A stretch of DNA of 64,000 nucleotides from contig CAZABC010000002.1 of assembly GCA_964483405.1 (NCBI GenBank), positions 183,715-247,714 of the forward strand, written 5' to 3'. The notes under the pieces were generated by a model. That model worked only from the letters and a program-made list of their open reading frames with translations, made no database searches and was not told the DNA's origin. Numbering within the stretch: the stretch's first letter is position 1; each line of letters starts with the position of its first letter. This DNA comes from CAZABC01 sp964483405 (lineage in GTDB: Bacteria; Chloroflexota; Limnocylindria; Limnocylindrales; CSP1-4). Below are positions 32,385-40,292 of this stretch, piece by piece. Position numbers and translations under genes: made by a program.

Positions 32385-35110
32385 GCCGACACCTCCACGG
32401 GCTCGGGGCGCGACCGTTCCAGGTGGGCGGCGACCCCCGAGACCGTCGCCCCGGCGTGGACGATCGACTCGGCGATGTCCCGGGCGCCCGAGGCGGATCC
32501 GGCGACGAAGACGCCGGGGATGCTCGTGGCGCCGGGGTGGACGTCCTCGTCGGCCTCGGCGATGTAGCGGTGCTCGTCGAGGGCAAGGGCGCCCTCGGGG
32601 AAGAGGGCCGTCGCCGTGCTGTTGGGGGCGACGCCGACGGCGAGGACGACCAGGTCGTACTCGGCCTCGGCGAGCCGGCCGCCGTGCCCGATGTCCTCGT
32701 AGTGGAGGACGAGGTCGCCGTTCTCGCGCTCGGTGATCTTGGCGACCCGGCCCTTGACGTAGTTGGCGCCCATGTCGCGGGCCTGCTGGTAGAACTCCTC
32801 GTACCGCTTGCCGGCCGCCCGGATGTCCATGTAGTGGACGGTGACGTCGGCGAGCGGCAGCGAGCCCATGATCAGCTGGTTCTGCTTGATCGAGTACATG
32901 CAGCAGAACCGCGAGCAGAGCGGGTTGCCGACCTGCTCGTCGCGCGAACCGGTGCACAGGACGTAGGCGATCCGGTCGGGCACCTTGCCGTCGCCGGGCC
33001 GGAGGATCGTGTTGAACGGCCGGGTCGGCGCGAGGAGCCGGTCCATCTGCATCGCCGTGATGACGTTCTTGAACGTGCCGTAGCCGTACTCGGGCTTGAG
33101 GTCGGCCGGGAAGAGGTCGAACCCGGTCGCGAGGACGACGGCGCCGACCTCGACGTCGAGCTCCTGGTCGCGGGCGTGCAGATCGATGCAGTCGGGCACG
33201 GGACAGGCCTTCACGCACTCCTCGCACTCGGAGCAGACCGCGCAGTCCATGCAGCGGGCGGCGCCGGCGCGGGCCTCCGCCTCGGACATCGGTGGCTCGA
33301 CCTCGTCGAAGCCGGTCGGGGTCGGGTCGGTCACGGCCGGGATCGGACCCGCCGGTCGGCGCGTCCACGCCCGCTGGCGGAGGAGGACCTCGGCCCGGTC
33401 GACGACCGGTAGCCGGTCGTCGAACCCCGCCAGGGCCCCACCGGTCAGCCAACGGTCGATCATGAACGCGGCTCGCCGGCCCTCGCCGACGGCGCGAGTG
33501 ATGTCGGTCGGTCCGGTGACGACGTCGCCGGCCGCGAAGATCCCGTCGGCGCCGGCCTGGAGCGTTCCCCGGTCGGCGTCGATCGTGCCGCCACGGGCGA
33601 CCGGCAGGACGCCCGCGAACGCCCCCGTGTCGGGGGCCATCCCGATCGCCGCGATGATCGTGTCGCAGGCGATGGTCGACTCGCTGCCGGCGATCGGCTC
33701 GGGCCGCCGCCGGCCGGACGCGTCGGGGGCGCCGAGGGTCATCCGGGTGCAGCGGAGCCCCCTGACGGCGCCCGCGCCATCGACGTCGACCGCCGTCGGC
33801 GCGACGAGGAAGGTGAAGGCGACGCCCTCGCGCTCGGCGTCGTCGATCTCGGCCCGGTGGGCCGGCATCTCGTCGCGGCCGCGACGGTAGGCGACCGTGA
33901 CGCTCGCCGCGCCGAGCCGTCGCGCGGTGCGAGCGGTGTCCATCGCGACGTTGCCGCCGCCGACGACGACGACCCGCTTGCCGGCGAGGTCCGGGGCGCG
34001 GTCGAGGCGGACATCGCGCAGGAACTCGACGCCACCGATGACGGCCTCGTGCTCCTCGCCGGGGACCCCGAGCGCGGTGGATCGCGGCGTCCCCGTCGCG
34101 ACGAGCACGGCGTCGTAGCCGTCGCGACGGAGCGCAGCGAGATCGTCGATCCGGGTGCCGGTCTCGATCTCGACACCGATGTCGGTCACGTTCCGGATGT
34201 CCCGGGCCACGACCTCCGCCGGCAGCCGGTAGGCCGGGATCGCCGTCCGCAGGAACCCGCCGGGCTCGGGGGCAGCCTCGAAGACCTTCACGCCATAGCC
34301 GCGGAGGGCGAGCTGCCAGGCGGCGGTGAGTCCGGCCGGCCCGGAGCCGACGATCGCGACCCGCCGGCCGTTCGACGCGGCGACCTGGACGCCAGGCCCG
34401 TCGGAGTGCTCGGCGTGCCAGTCGTCGATGAACCGCTTGATCCGGCGGATGGGCAGCGTCCCCTCGAGGTCGCCGCGGGTGCACTCGACCTCGCAGGGGG
34501 CGTAGCAGGCCCGCCCGAGGCTGCCGACGAACGGCGTGGCCTCGAGCACGAGCTGGTAGGCCGCCTCGTACTCGCCGCTGCGGGTCAGCGACACGTAGCC
34601 GTGGGCCTGGATGCCGGCCGGGCAGGCGTACGAGCACGGCGAGCTGCCGTGGCGGTCGATGACGGCCTTCTTCGGCACCGCCTGGGGGAAGGCGATGTAG
34701 GCCGCCCGGCGCGGGATCATGTCGGCGTTGAACTGATCCGGCACGGCGACCGTGCAGGCCGTCTCGCACATCTGGCAGCCGGTGCAGGTGGTCTCGTCGA
34801 CATAGCGCGCCTTGCGCCGGATGTGCGCCCGGAACCGCCCGTCGCCGTCCCGCTCGATGCCCTCGACCTCGCTGTAGGTGAAGGCGGTGATGTTCGGGTG
34901 GTGGGTGGTCGCTGCCATCTTCGGGGTCGAGATGCAGCTGGCGCAGTCGAGCGTCGGGAAGACCTTGCTGAGCAGGATCATCTTCCCGCCGACGCTCGCG
35001 TCCTTCTCGACGACAAGGACCTTGTAGCCCATGTCGCCGAGCTTCAGGGCGGACTCCATCCCCCCGATGCCGCTCCCGACGACGAGCACGTCGTAGTCCA
35101 CGGCGCTCAC
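32381..35110 (-). CDS. HdrA-like protein with inserted GltD-type NAD(P)H oxidoreductase module
   Basis: A 909-residue protein. Residues 1-125 begin an HdrA (DVLVVGSGIGGMESALKLG, LDCASCI, CTGCQMCETACTVAVP). Residues about 155-560 are a GltD/dihydropyrimidine-dehydrogenase-type module: CSYACPAGI and C-rich domain, FAD loop VAIVGSGPAGLTAAWQL, NAD(P) loop VVVVGGGNVAMDTARTARR, and FAAGDVVTGP. Residues 575-909 resume HdrA with CMDCAVCSECEECVKACP, VVLATGF, CSRFCCMYSIKQNQL and VFVAGSASGARDI. The insertion would let NAD(P)H feed the HdrA flavin directly. The GTG at 35110 overlaps the MvhD-like gene. The segments are colinear in one frame with no stop. Confidence 0.85.
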   Translation of the reverse strand: MSAVDYDVLVVGSGIGGMESALKLGDMGYKVLVVEKDASVGGKMILLSKVFPTLDCASCISTPKMAATTHHPNITAFTYSEVEGIERDGDGRFRAHIRRKARYVDETTCTGCQMCETACTVAVPDQFNADMIPRRAAYIAFPQAVPKKAVIDRHGSSPCSYACPAGIQAHGYVSLTRSGEYEAAYQLVLEATPFVGSLGRACYAPCEVECTRGDLEGTLPIRRIKRFIDDWHAEHSDGPGVQVAASNGRRVAIVGSGPAGLTAAWQLALRGYGVKVFEAAPEPGGFLRTAIPAYRLPAEVVARDIRNVTDIGVEIETGTRIDDLAALRRDGYDAVLVATGTPRSTALGVPGEEHEAVIGGVEFLRDVRLDRAPDLAGKRVVVVGGGNVAMDTARTARRLGAASVTVAYRRGRDEMPAHRAEIDDAEREGVAFTFLVAPTAVDVDGAGAVRGLRCTRMTLGAPDASGRRRPEPIAGSESTIACDTIIAAIGMAPDTGAFAGVLPVARGGTIDADRGTLQAGADGIFAAGDVVTGPTDITRAVGEGRRAAFMIDRWLTGGALAGFDDRLPVVDRAEVLLRQRAWTRRPAGPIPAVTDPTPTGFDEVEPPMSEAEARAGAARCMDCAVCSECEECVKACPVPDCIDLHARDQELDVEVGAVVLATGFDLFPADLKPEYGYGTFKNVITAMQMDRLLAPTRPFNTILRPGDGKVPDRIAYVLCTGSRDEQVGNPLCSRFCCMYSIKQNQLIMGSLPLADVTVHYMDIRAAGKRYEEFYQQARDMGANYVKGRVAKITERENGDLVLHYEDIGHGGRLAEAEYDLVVLAVGVAPNSTATALFPEGALALDEHRYIAEADEDVHPGATSIPGVFVAGSASGARDIAESIVHAGATVSGVAAHLERSRPEPVEVSA

Positions 35111-35544
35111 TCCGCCACCGCCGGCTCGAGGGCGGCGAGCGCCTCCGAGAACTGGGCGACGTGCTTGGCGAACGGCTCGGCGCAGACCGAGCAGATCGCC
35201 GCCATCCGGACGCGCTGGGGCGAGTGGCCGGCCGCCTTGAGCAGCGCCTGCGCCCGCGACACGTTGCGCGACCCGCGCTCGGCGCAGTCGGGCAGGTAGC
35301 CGCACTCGTCGCCGTCGGAGGCGACGAAGACGCCGTCGAAGCCCCGCTCGATCGCGTGGAGGATCCAGGCCGGCTTGATGAGGCTCGTGCACGGCAGGGC
35401 CATCACCCGCACGCCGGGGTCGTAGTGCAGGTGCGAGCTGCCGGCGAGGTCGATGCCGGGATCCGAGATCGTGTTCGTCGAGAAGACGAGGATGCGCGGC
35501 TGACGGGTCGCGATCGCGGGCGGTGGGGCGGCGGCAGCGGTCAT
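35107..35544 (-). CDS. MvhD-like (hydrogenase delta / iron-sulfur) protein, degenerate N-terminal motif
   Basis: A 145-residue protein resembling the MvhD/FrhD domain that carries a [2Fe-2S] cluster between electron donors and HdrA. It has RVMALPCTSLIKPAWILHAIERGFDGVFVASDGDECGY in family order, with C52, C81, C87, C118 and C121. The N-terminal CxxC-type motif of canonical MvhD, expected after ILVF, is replaced by STNTIS, so cluster binding may be altered. I chose the ATG at 35544; one 11 codons earlier is possible. It overlaps the HdrA-GltD gene by GTGA. The assignment rests on pattern and context. Confidence 0.68.
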   Translation of the reverse strand: MTAAAAPPPAIATRQPRILVFSTNTISDPGIDLAGSSHLHYDPGVRVMALPCTSLIKPAWILHAIERGFDGVFVASDGDECGYLPDCAERGSRNVSRAQALLKAAGHSPQRVRMAAICSVCAEPFAKHVAQFSEALAALEPAVAE

Positions 35545-35622
35545 CGACGCGGGCTCCGTGGCGTCCGCCTGCCCCACGAGGACCGTCGGCGCGGCCGCTC
35601 GCGGGCAGTCGGCATGGGGTGG

Positions 35623-35883
35623 CTACTTGGCGCGGCGGACGAAGACGCGGTCGTACCCGTCCGCCTCGAGGACGCCGAGGAACTCGTGGCCGACCTTGGT
35701 CGACCAGGCGGCGATGTCGGTCTTGGTGACCGGGTCGGTCGACCAGACCTCGACGATCGAGCCGACCGGGACGCCGGGCATCGCCTTCTTGGCTTCGAGG
35801 AGGGGACCGGGGCAGCCGACGCCGCGGGCGTCGGCGACCTTCGCGGCGACGAGTCCCTCGAGCTCGACGGCAGTGGCAGTCAT
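35623..35883 (-). CDS. tusA: TusA-family sulfur carrier protein
   Basis: An 86-residue protein with the TusA/SirA signature GVGCPGPLLEAKKAM; C24 in the CPxP motif carries persulfide sulfur. The rest (VGSIVEVWSTDPVTKTDIAAWS, GHEFLGVLEADGYDRVFVRR) matches the two-layer fold. Here it neighbours DsrE-like and HdrA genes, as in sulfur-oxidation gene sets where TusA and DsrE pass sulfane sulfur to Hdr-like complexes, rather than tRNA-thiolation genes. The ATG at 35883 has a GGAGCG-type site. Expected to be cytoplasmic. Confidence 0.88.
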   Translation of the reverse strand: MTATAVELEGLVAAKVADARGVGCPGPLLEAKKAMPGVPVGSIVEVWSTDPVTKTDIAAWSTKVGHEFLGVLEADGYDRVFVRRAK

Positions 35884-35921
35884 GGGATGTGCGCTCCTTC
35901 CAGTCGCGCGCGGTCGGCGCG

Positions 35922-36329
35922 TCAGATGAAGAGGATCTGGCCGTCTTCGGCGGCCATGAGGAACGAGGCGATGCCGCCCGACGAGTCGACCAGCGGGTCG
36001 AGCTCCGTGGCATCGATCCCGAGCACCTCGAGCGACCCTGAGCAGGCCAGGATCGAGACCTCGCCGATCGCCTTGGCCTGCCGGAAGGTCTCGAGCCAGG
36101 GGATCGTCCCGACCCGCTCGACCGGCTCGTTGAAGCGCGGACGGGCCGCGTCGTAGGCGAGTCCGTGATCGTTCTCGATGCGGTCGGCCCGGAACGCGTC
36201 GAGCGCCCAGTACATCAGCAGGACGTTGACGGGCCGCTCCATGGCAGCCGCCCCGGCGGCGATCGTGCCGGCGGCGTGGAGCTTGTCCTCCGTCCCGGAG
36301 AACAGGACGATGTTGAGCGTGTCGCTCAT
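35922..36329 (-). CDS. DsrE/DsrF-like sulfur-trafficking protein
   Basis: A 135-residue DsrE-fold protein (IVLFSGTEDKLHAAGTIAAGAAAM, VLLMYWALDAF). The reactive cysteine is C96 in VSILACSGSLEVLGI, at the place of the DsrE2-type active Cys. Such proteins relay persulfide with TusA. The ATG at 36329 overlaps the ArsR stop (ATGA) and the gene precedes tusA by 38 bases. No membrane span, unlike DsrE2 forms with two N-terminal spans. Peroxiredoxin-family annotation is an alternative name for the same fold. Confidence 0.82.
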   Translation of the reverse strand: MSDTLNIVLFSGTEDKLHAAGTIAAGAAAMERPVNVLLMYWALDAFRADRIENDHGLAYDAARPRFNEPVERVGTIPWLETFRQAKAIGEVSILACSGSLEVLGIDATELDPLVDSSGGIASFLMAAEDGQILFI

Positions 36330-36736
36330 GGGTGGGTCACTCCCGGGGTCGGGCCGCCGGCCGTGCGGCTGCCGGCCGTGCGGCTGCCGGCCGGCTGGTG
36401 GCGGTCGGAGGCGGCAAGGGCGCCGAGCCGGGAGAGCCGCCGCACCAGCACGTCGCGCATGAGCGCGCAGGCAGCTTCGATCCCCGGGTCGGCTAGGTCG
36501 TAGTGGACGGTCCGCCCGTCCCGCACGGCCACGACGAGGCCGGCGGCGCGCAGGGCGGCCAGGTGCTGCGACGTCGCCGCCTGGGCCAGCCCGAGCTCGC
36601 GAGCCAGGGTGGTCACGTCACGGGGTCGCCCTCCGAGCAGGCGGATGATCCGGAGTCGCTGCGGGCTGGCAAGACCGCGCAGCATCGACGCCTGGATGGC
36701 CTCGATGTCGTCGCTGGGGAACCGCATGGCGTCCAT
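36326..36736 (-). CDS. ArsR family regulator of the sulfur/Hdr operon
   Basis: A 136-residue winged-helix repressor: LASPQRLRIIRLLGGRPRDVT, LARELGLAQAATSQHLAALRAAGLV and VRDGRTVHYDLADPG. Only one cysteine (C90) is present, so the two-cysteine persulfide switch of SqrR/BigR is missing, as are the ArsR metal-binding ELCVC residues. The last 25 residues contain a short repeat (AGSRTAGSRTAGG) from a 15-base DNA duplication. It overlaps the DsrE-like gene and lies beside the AT-rich palindrome at 36759-36783, its probable operator. The ATG at 36727 is an alternative start. Confidence 0.88.
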   Translation of the reverse strand: MDAMRFPSDDIEAIQASMLRGLASPQRLRIIRLLGGRPRDVTTLARELGLAQAATSQHLAALRAAGLVVAVRDGRTVHYDLADPGIEAACALMRDVLVRRLSRLGALAASDRHQPAGSRTAGSRTAGGPTPGVTHP

Positions 36737-36758
36737 GTCCGCTGGGATGCGTCGACCT

Positions 36759-36783
36759 CATATACGTGTGATGCGTTTATATG
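36759..36783. promoter_or_regulatory. AT-rich inverted repeat, probable ArsR operator and promoter
   Basis: CATATA and TATATG are separated by 13 bases in a strikingly AT-rich island, 23 bases before the ArsR start. The repeats could also supply the -10 of the minus-strand operon. ArsR-family proteins bind such spaced palindromes. Confidence 0.6.
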
Positions 36784-36956
36784 TTTCAGGCATTCCTGGC
36801 GCCCGGGCCGAATGTCACGAGGGCAGCGGGATGAACGGACCGCGGCGCGGGCGCCGCGCCGGTCGGGGGACGGCCGGGGGCAGCCGGGCGGGATGGCTTC
36901 CATGCATACTTCGGGGCAGCGGCCCGCCGGACCCGGCTGCCCATGGAGGTCATCGC

Positions 36957-38162
36957 TTGAGCGTCGGCACCGCCTTCCACCCGAGGACCGCGCCCCTCAA
37001 CCGGAAGATGCAGTGGCGTGAGTGGTCGGGCTACTTCGCGTCGTCCGTCTACGCCGACGCCCACGACATCGAGTACAACGCGATCCGGGAGGCAGCCGCC
37101 CTCATCGACGTCAGCCCGCTCTTCAAGTACCGGGTCGCCGGACCGGATGCCGAGCGGCTCGTCGACCGGATCATCACCCGCGACGTGACGAAGCTCGCCG
37201 TCGGCCGGGTCTGGTACACGCCCTGGTGCGACGAGCACGGCAAGGTCATCGACGACGGCACGATCCACCGCCTCGGCGAGCACGAGTTCCGCTGGACCGC
37301 GGCCGACCCGCAGTACCGCTGGCTCCGCCTGAACGCCGCCGGCCTCGACGTCGAGGTCGAGGACGTGTCGGGTGCGGTCGCCGCGGTGGCCCTCCAGGGC
37401 CCGCGCTCGCGGGCGGTCCTCGAGGCGGCGACCGACGAGTCGTTCGCCGACCTGCGCTACTTCGGCCGGCGGGCGTCGAGGATCGGCAAGGGCCGCACCG
37501 CGATCGCGGTCGACGTGTCACGGACGGGCTACACCGGCGATCTCGGCTACGAGCTCTGGATCCCGGCCGATCGGGCGCCCCAGGCGTGGGACGCGCTGGC
37601 CGCGGCCGGCGCGGACCACGGGATCCGGCCGGCCGGGATGCTCGCGCTCGACGTCGCGCGCCTCGAGGCGGGGCTCATCCTGCTCGAGGTCGACTACACG
37701 TCGTCGCGCCACTCGATGAACGCCGAACAGGCCTACAGCCCGTTCGAGATCGGGCTCGGCCGGCTGGTGACGTTCGACAAGGCGGACTTCGTGGGGCGGC
37801 GCGCGCTGCAGGCGGAGCAGCTCGCCGGCGGCCCGGCCCGGCGCCTCGTCGGCCTCGTCCTCGACTGGTACGGGATCGAGGCGCTGTTCGACGCCCAGGG
37901 GCTCCCGCCGGGGATCTCGCCGGTCGTCGACCGCTCGCCGGTGCCGGTCTTCGCCGAGGGCCGCGGCCAGGTCGGACGGGTCACGAGCCGCGGCTGGAGC
38001 CCGATCCTCAAGCAGATGGTCGCCCTCGCCTCCGTGCCGCCGGCCTACGAGCGGCCCGGCACGACCCTCCAGGTCGAGTGGACGGTCGAGGGCAGGCGGG
38101 GCCGGGTCAAGGCGATCGTCGTCGACCTGCCGTTCCTCGACCTGCCCCGCAAGCGCGCGTAG
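36957..38162 (+). CDS. GcvT-like aminomethyltransferase family protein
   Basis: A 401-residue folate-binding enzyme related to the glycine-cleavage T-protein. FKYRVAGPDAERLVDRIITRDV, VALQGPRSRAVLE, VSRTGYTGDLGYELWIPAD and RLEAGLILLEVDY mark the family. I chose the TTG at 36957, because GGAGGT lies 6 bases upstream and the family-typical GTAFHPRTAPLN follows. No gcvH or gcvP is nearby, so a role in glycine cleavage is unlikely to be its only one; demethylation of a methylated compound onto tetrahydrofolate is a reasonable alternative. It is followed by a methyltransferase and a peptidase. Confidence 0.85.
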   Translation: MSVGTAFHPRTAPLNRKMQWREWSGYFASSVYADAHDIEYNAIREAAALIDVSPLFKYRVAGPDAERLVDRIITRDVTKLAVGRVWYTPWCDEHGKVIDDGTIHRLGEHEFRWTAADPQYRWLRLNAAGLDVEVEDVSGAVAAVALQGPRSRAVLEAATDESFADLRYFGRRASRIGKGRTAIAVDVSRTGYTGDLGYELWIPADRAPQAWDALAAAGADHGIRPAGMLALDVARLEAGLILLEVDYTSSRHSMNAEQAYSPFEIGLGRLVTFDKADFVGRRALQAEQLAGGPARRLVGLVLDWYGIEALFDAQGLPPGISPVVDRSPVPVFAEGRGQVGRVTSRGWSPILKQMVALASVPPAYERPGTTLQVEWTVEGRRGRVKAIVVDLPFLDLPRKRA

Positions 38163-38193
38163 CGCCACGGCTCCGGCGGCGACCCCGACCCGG

Positions 38194-38904
38194 ATGCCCG
38201 AGTCGGCGGACCGGTCCGCGCGGGTGGACCAGCCCGGATCGCCGGACTGGCCGGCGTACTACGCGGTGACCGTCGGGCGGCCGGCCTGGCGGACCGTCGC
38301 CGCCGCCGCCGAGGCGTTCGCGGCGGACGATGCCGACGGGGCCACACCCATCGCCGGGCGCCCGCCCGGGGAGCCTCGCTTCGCCGTCGACCTCGGGTGC
38401 GGCGCGGGCCGGGACACCCGCGAGCTCCTCCGCCGCGGCTGGCGCGTCCTCGCGATCGATGCCGAGCCGGCTGCGATCGAGGCGCTGCGGGGGGCGGCCG
38501 CGGCCGAGGACCTGTCCAGGCTGGAGACGGCGGTCGCCGACCTGGCCACCTTCGCGATCCCGCCCGCGGACCTCGTCAACGCCTCGATCAGCCTGCCGTT
38601 CCTGCCGGCCGACGCCTTCCACGCGACCCTCGCCCGGGCGCTCGCCGCGGTCCGGCCGGGCGGGCGGTTCGCGACGATGCTCTTCGGCGACCGCGACCAG
38701 TCGGCCGGCGAGCCCGGCATGACCTGCCCGTCCGCCGAGGCCGTGCGGGCCAAACTCAGCGGCTTCGAGATCGAGGACTGGGTCGATCGCGAGGAGGCGG
38801 GCCGGACCGCCCTCGGCGAGCCGCACCACTGGCACAGCATCGAGGTCGTCGCCCGGCGCATCGACCCTGCGCCCGCGGACCCGACCAAGGAGGGGAAACG
38901 ATGA
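38194..38904 (+). CDS. Class I SAM-dependent methyltransferase
   Basis: A 236-residue protein with the SAM-binding motif FAVDLGCGAGRDTRELLRRGW followed by VLAIDAEPAAIEAL, ETAVADLATF and LVNASISLPFLP. A late AVRPGGRFATMLFGDRD strand fits the Rossmann methyltransferase fold. It resembles small-molecule (tellurite-resistance TehB-type) methyltransferases more than rRNA enzymes. Its stop overlaps the start of the M20 peptidase (ATGA) after an AAGGAGGGG site. Substrate unknown. Confidence 0.85.
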   Translation: MPESADRSARVDQPGSPDWPAYYAVTVGRPAWRTVAAAAEAFAADDADGATPIAGRPPGEPRFAVDLGCGAGRDTRELLRRGWRVLAIDAEPAAIEALRGAAAAEDLSRLETAVADLATFAIPPADLVNASISLPFLPADAFHATLARALAAVRPGGRFATMLFGDRDQSAGEPGMTCPSAEAVRAKLSGFEIEDWVDREEAGRTALGEPHHWHSIEVVARRIDPAPADPTKEGKR

Positions 38905-40283
38905 CCGACTTCACCGCCTTCGACGCGCTCGTCGACGCCAGGCTCGACGTGTGGACCGACGAGCTCGTCCAGTTCTGCCGGTTCCCGTCGGAGGAGGGCG
39001 CGGACGATGCGCTTGCCGCCGGCGCCGACTGGATCGCCGAGCGGCTGCGGGCCCTCGGCGCCACGGTCGACGTCGTCGAGCTCGACGGCGTTCCGCCGCT
39101 CGTCGTCGGCGAGATCGGCGACGGGCCCCGGACGCTGAACCTCGTCCAGCACTACGACGTCCAGCCCGCCGTCCCGCACGAGCTGTGGACGACCCCGGCC
39201 TACGCGCCCGAGGTTCGCGATGGCCGGGTCTACGCCCGGGGGGCCACCGACAACAAGGGCGAGCTGCTGCCGCGGCTGTGGGCGGTCGAGGCGTGGCTCG
39301 AGACGATCGGCAGGTTGCCGTGCCGCGTCCGGTTCCTCGTCGAGGGCCAGGAGGAGTCCGGCAGCAACGATCTCGACGCTCTCCTCGACCTGCGGCCGGA
39401 GTACCGCCGCGCCGATGGCGCCCTGATCGAGGGCGGCGGCCTCGACCTCCGGGGGCGGCCGCTGATCGTCGGCGGGGGACGTGGGATCGTCGTCGTCGAG
39501 CTGGTCGCCCGGACGATCGCCTACGACGCCCACTCCAGCCTCGCGGTCCTGCTGCCGAACGCGGCGATCCGGCTCGTCCAGGCCCTCGCGACGCTGTGGA
39601 CCGCCGACGGCCTGCCGGCCGTCGCCGGTCTCGACGCCGGCGTCCGGCCGCCCACCGCGGCCCAGTTGGCGGCCGTGGACGGGACCCCGGACTCGGTCGT
39701 CGACGACATCCGCCGCGAGTTCGGCGTGGACCGGTTCATCGGCGGGCGCGATGGCGCCGAGGCGAAGCGTGCCATGACGTTCGCCACGACGCTGAACGTG
39801 CAGGGCCTGTGGTCGGGCTTCATCGGCCCGGGCGACAAGACGATCACGCCGGCCGAGGCGCACGCCCGGCTCGACATCCGGATCGTGCCCGACCAGGCGC
39901 CCGAGGCGATGATCGCCGCGCTCCGCGCCCACCTCGACGCGGCCGGCTTCGCCGACATCGAGATCATCGGCGAGCAGGGCGAGCGCGCCTGGTGGACGCC
40001 GCCCGACCATCCGATCGTCCGGGCGGCCGCGGCGGCGTCCGAGGCGGTCGCCGGGCAGGCGGCGATGGTCACCGTGTCGATGCCCGGGACCGTCCCGATG
40101 TACCAGGTCTGCGCGGCCCACCGCGTCCCGGCGACGAGTCTCGGCGCCGGTCGCGACGACTGCCGCGCCCATGCGCCCGACGAGAACATCCGGCTCGTGG
40201 ACCTCGCGGCTGCGACCCGGATCACGGCCCGCTTCCTCGAGGCCTTCGCCGCGGCCCCGGAGATGCCGCCCGTCGCGGAGTAG
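38901..40283 (+). CDS. M20 family metallopeptidase
   Basis: A 460-residue di-zinc peptidase. Ligands and catalytic residues are visible: LNLVQHYDVQP (His, Asp), ARGATDNKGE (Asp), EGQEESGSND (Glu pair), YDAHSSLAVLLPNA in the dimerisation domain and the late IRLVD region after AHAPDENI. The order fits M20 dipeptidases/CPG2-like enzymes. No signal peptide. It is coupled to the methyltransferase upstream and ends 9 bases before the convergent aminotransferase. It is likely to hydrolyse a dipeptide or N-acyl amino acid. Confidence 0.9.
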   Translation: MTDFTAFDALVDARLDVWTDELVQFCRFPSEEGADDALAAGADWIAERLRALGATVDVVELDGVPPLVVGEIGDGPRTLNLVQHYDVQPAVPHELWTTPAYAPEVRDGRVYARGATDNKGELLPRLWAVEAWLETIGRLPCRVRFLVEGQEESGSNDLDALLDLRPEYRRADGALIEGGGLDLRGRPLIVGGGRGIVVVELVARTIAYDAHSSLAVLLPNAAIRLVQALATLWTADGLPAVAGLDAGVRPPTAAQLAAVDGTPDSVVDDIRREFGVDRFIGGRDGAEAKRAMTFATTLNVQGLWSGFIGPGDKTITPAEAHARLDIRIVPDQAPEAMIAALRAHLDAAGFADIEIIGEQGERAWWTPPDHPIVRAAAAASEAVAGQAAMVTVSMPGTVPMYQVCAAHRVPATSLGAGRDDCRAHAPDENIRLVDLAAATRITARFLEAFAAAPEMPPVAE

Positions 40284-40292
40284 CCGGCGCGA

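Noticed and set aside
30597..34769. Apparent single 1390-codon minus-strand protein covering both HdrA genes
   Set aside because: The part upstream of 32384 is out of frame with HdrA-GltD and has shadow composition; the ATG at 32384 overlaps the neighbour as ATGA, so two genes is correct.
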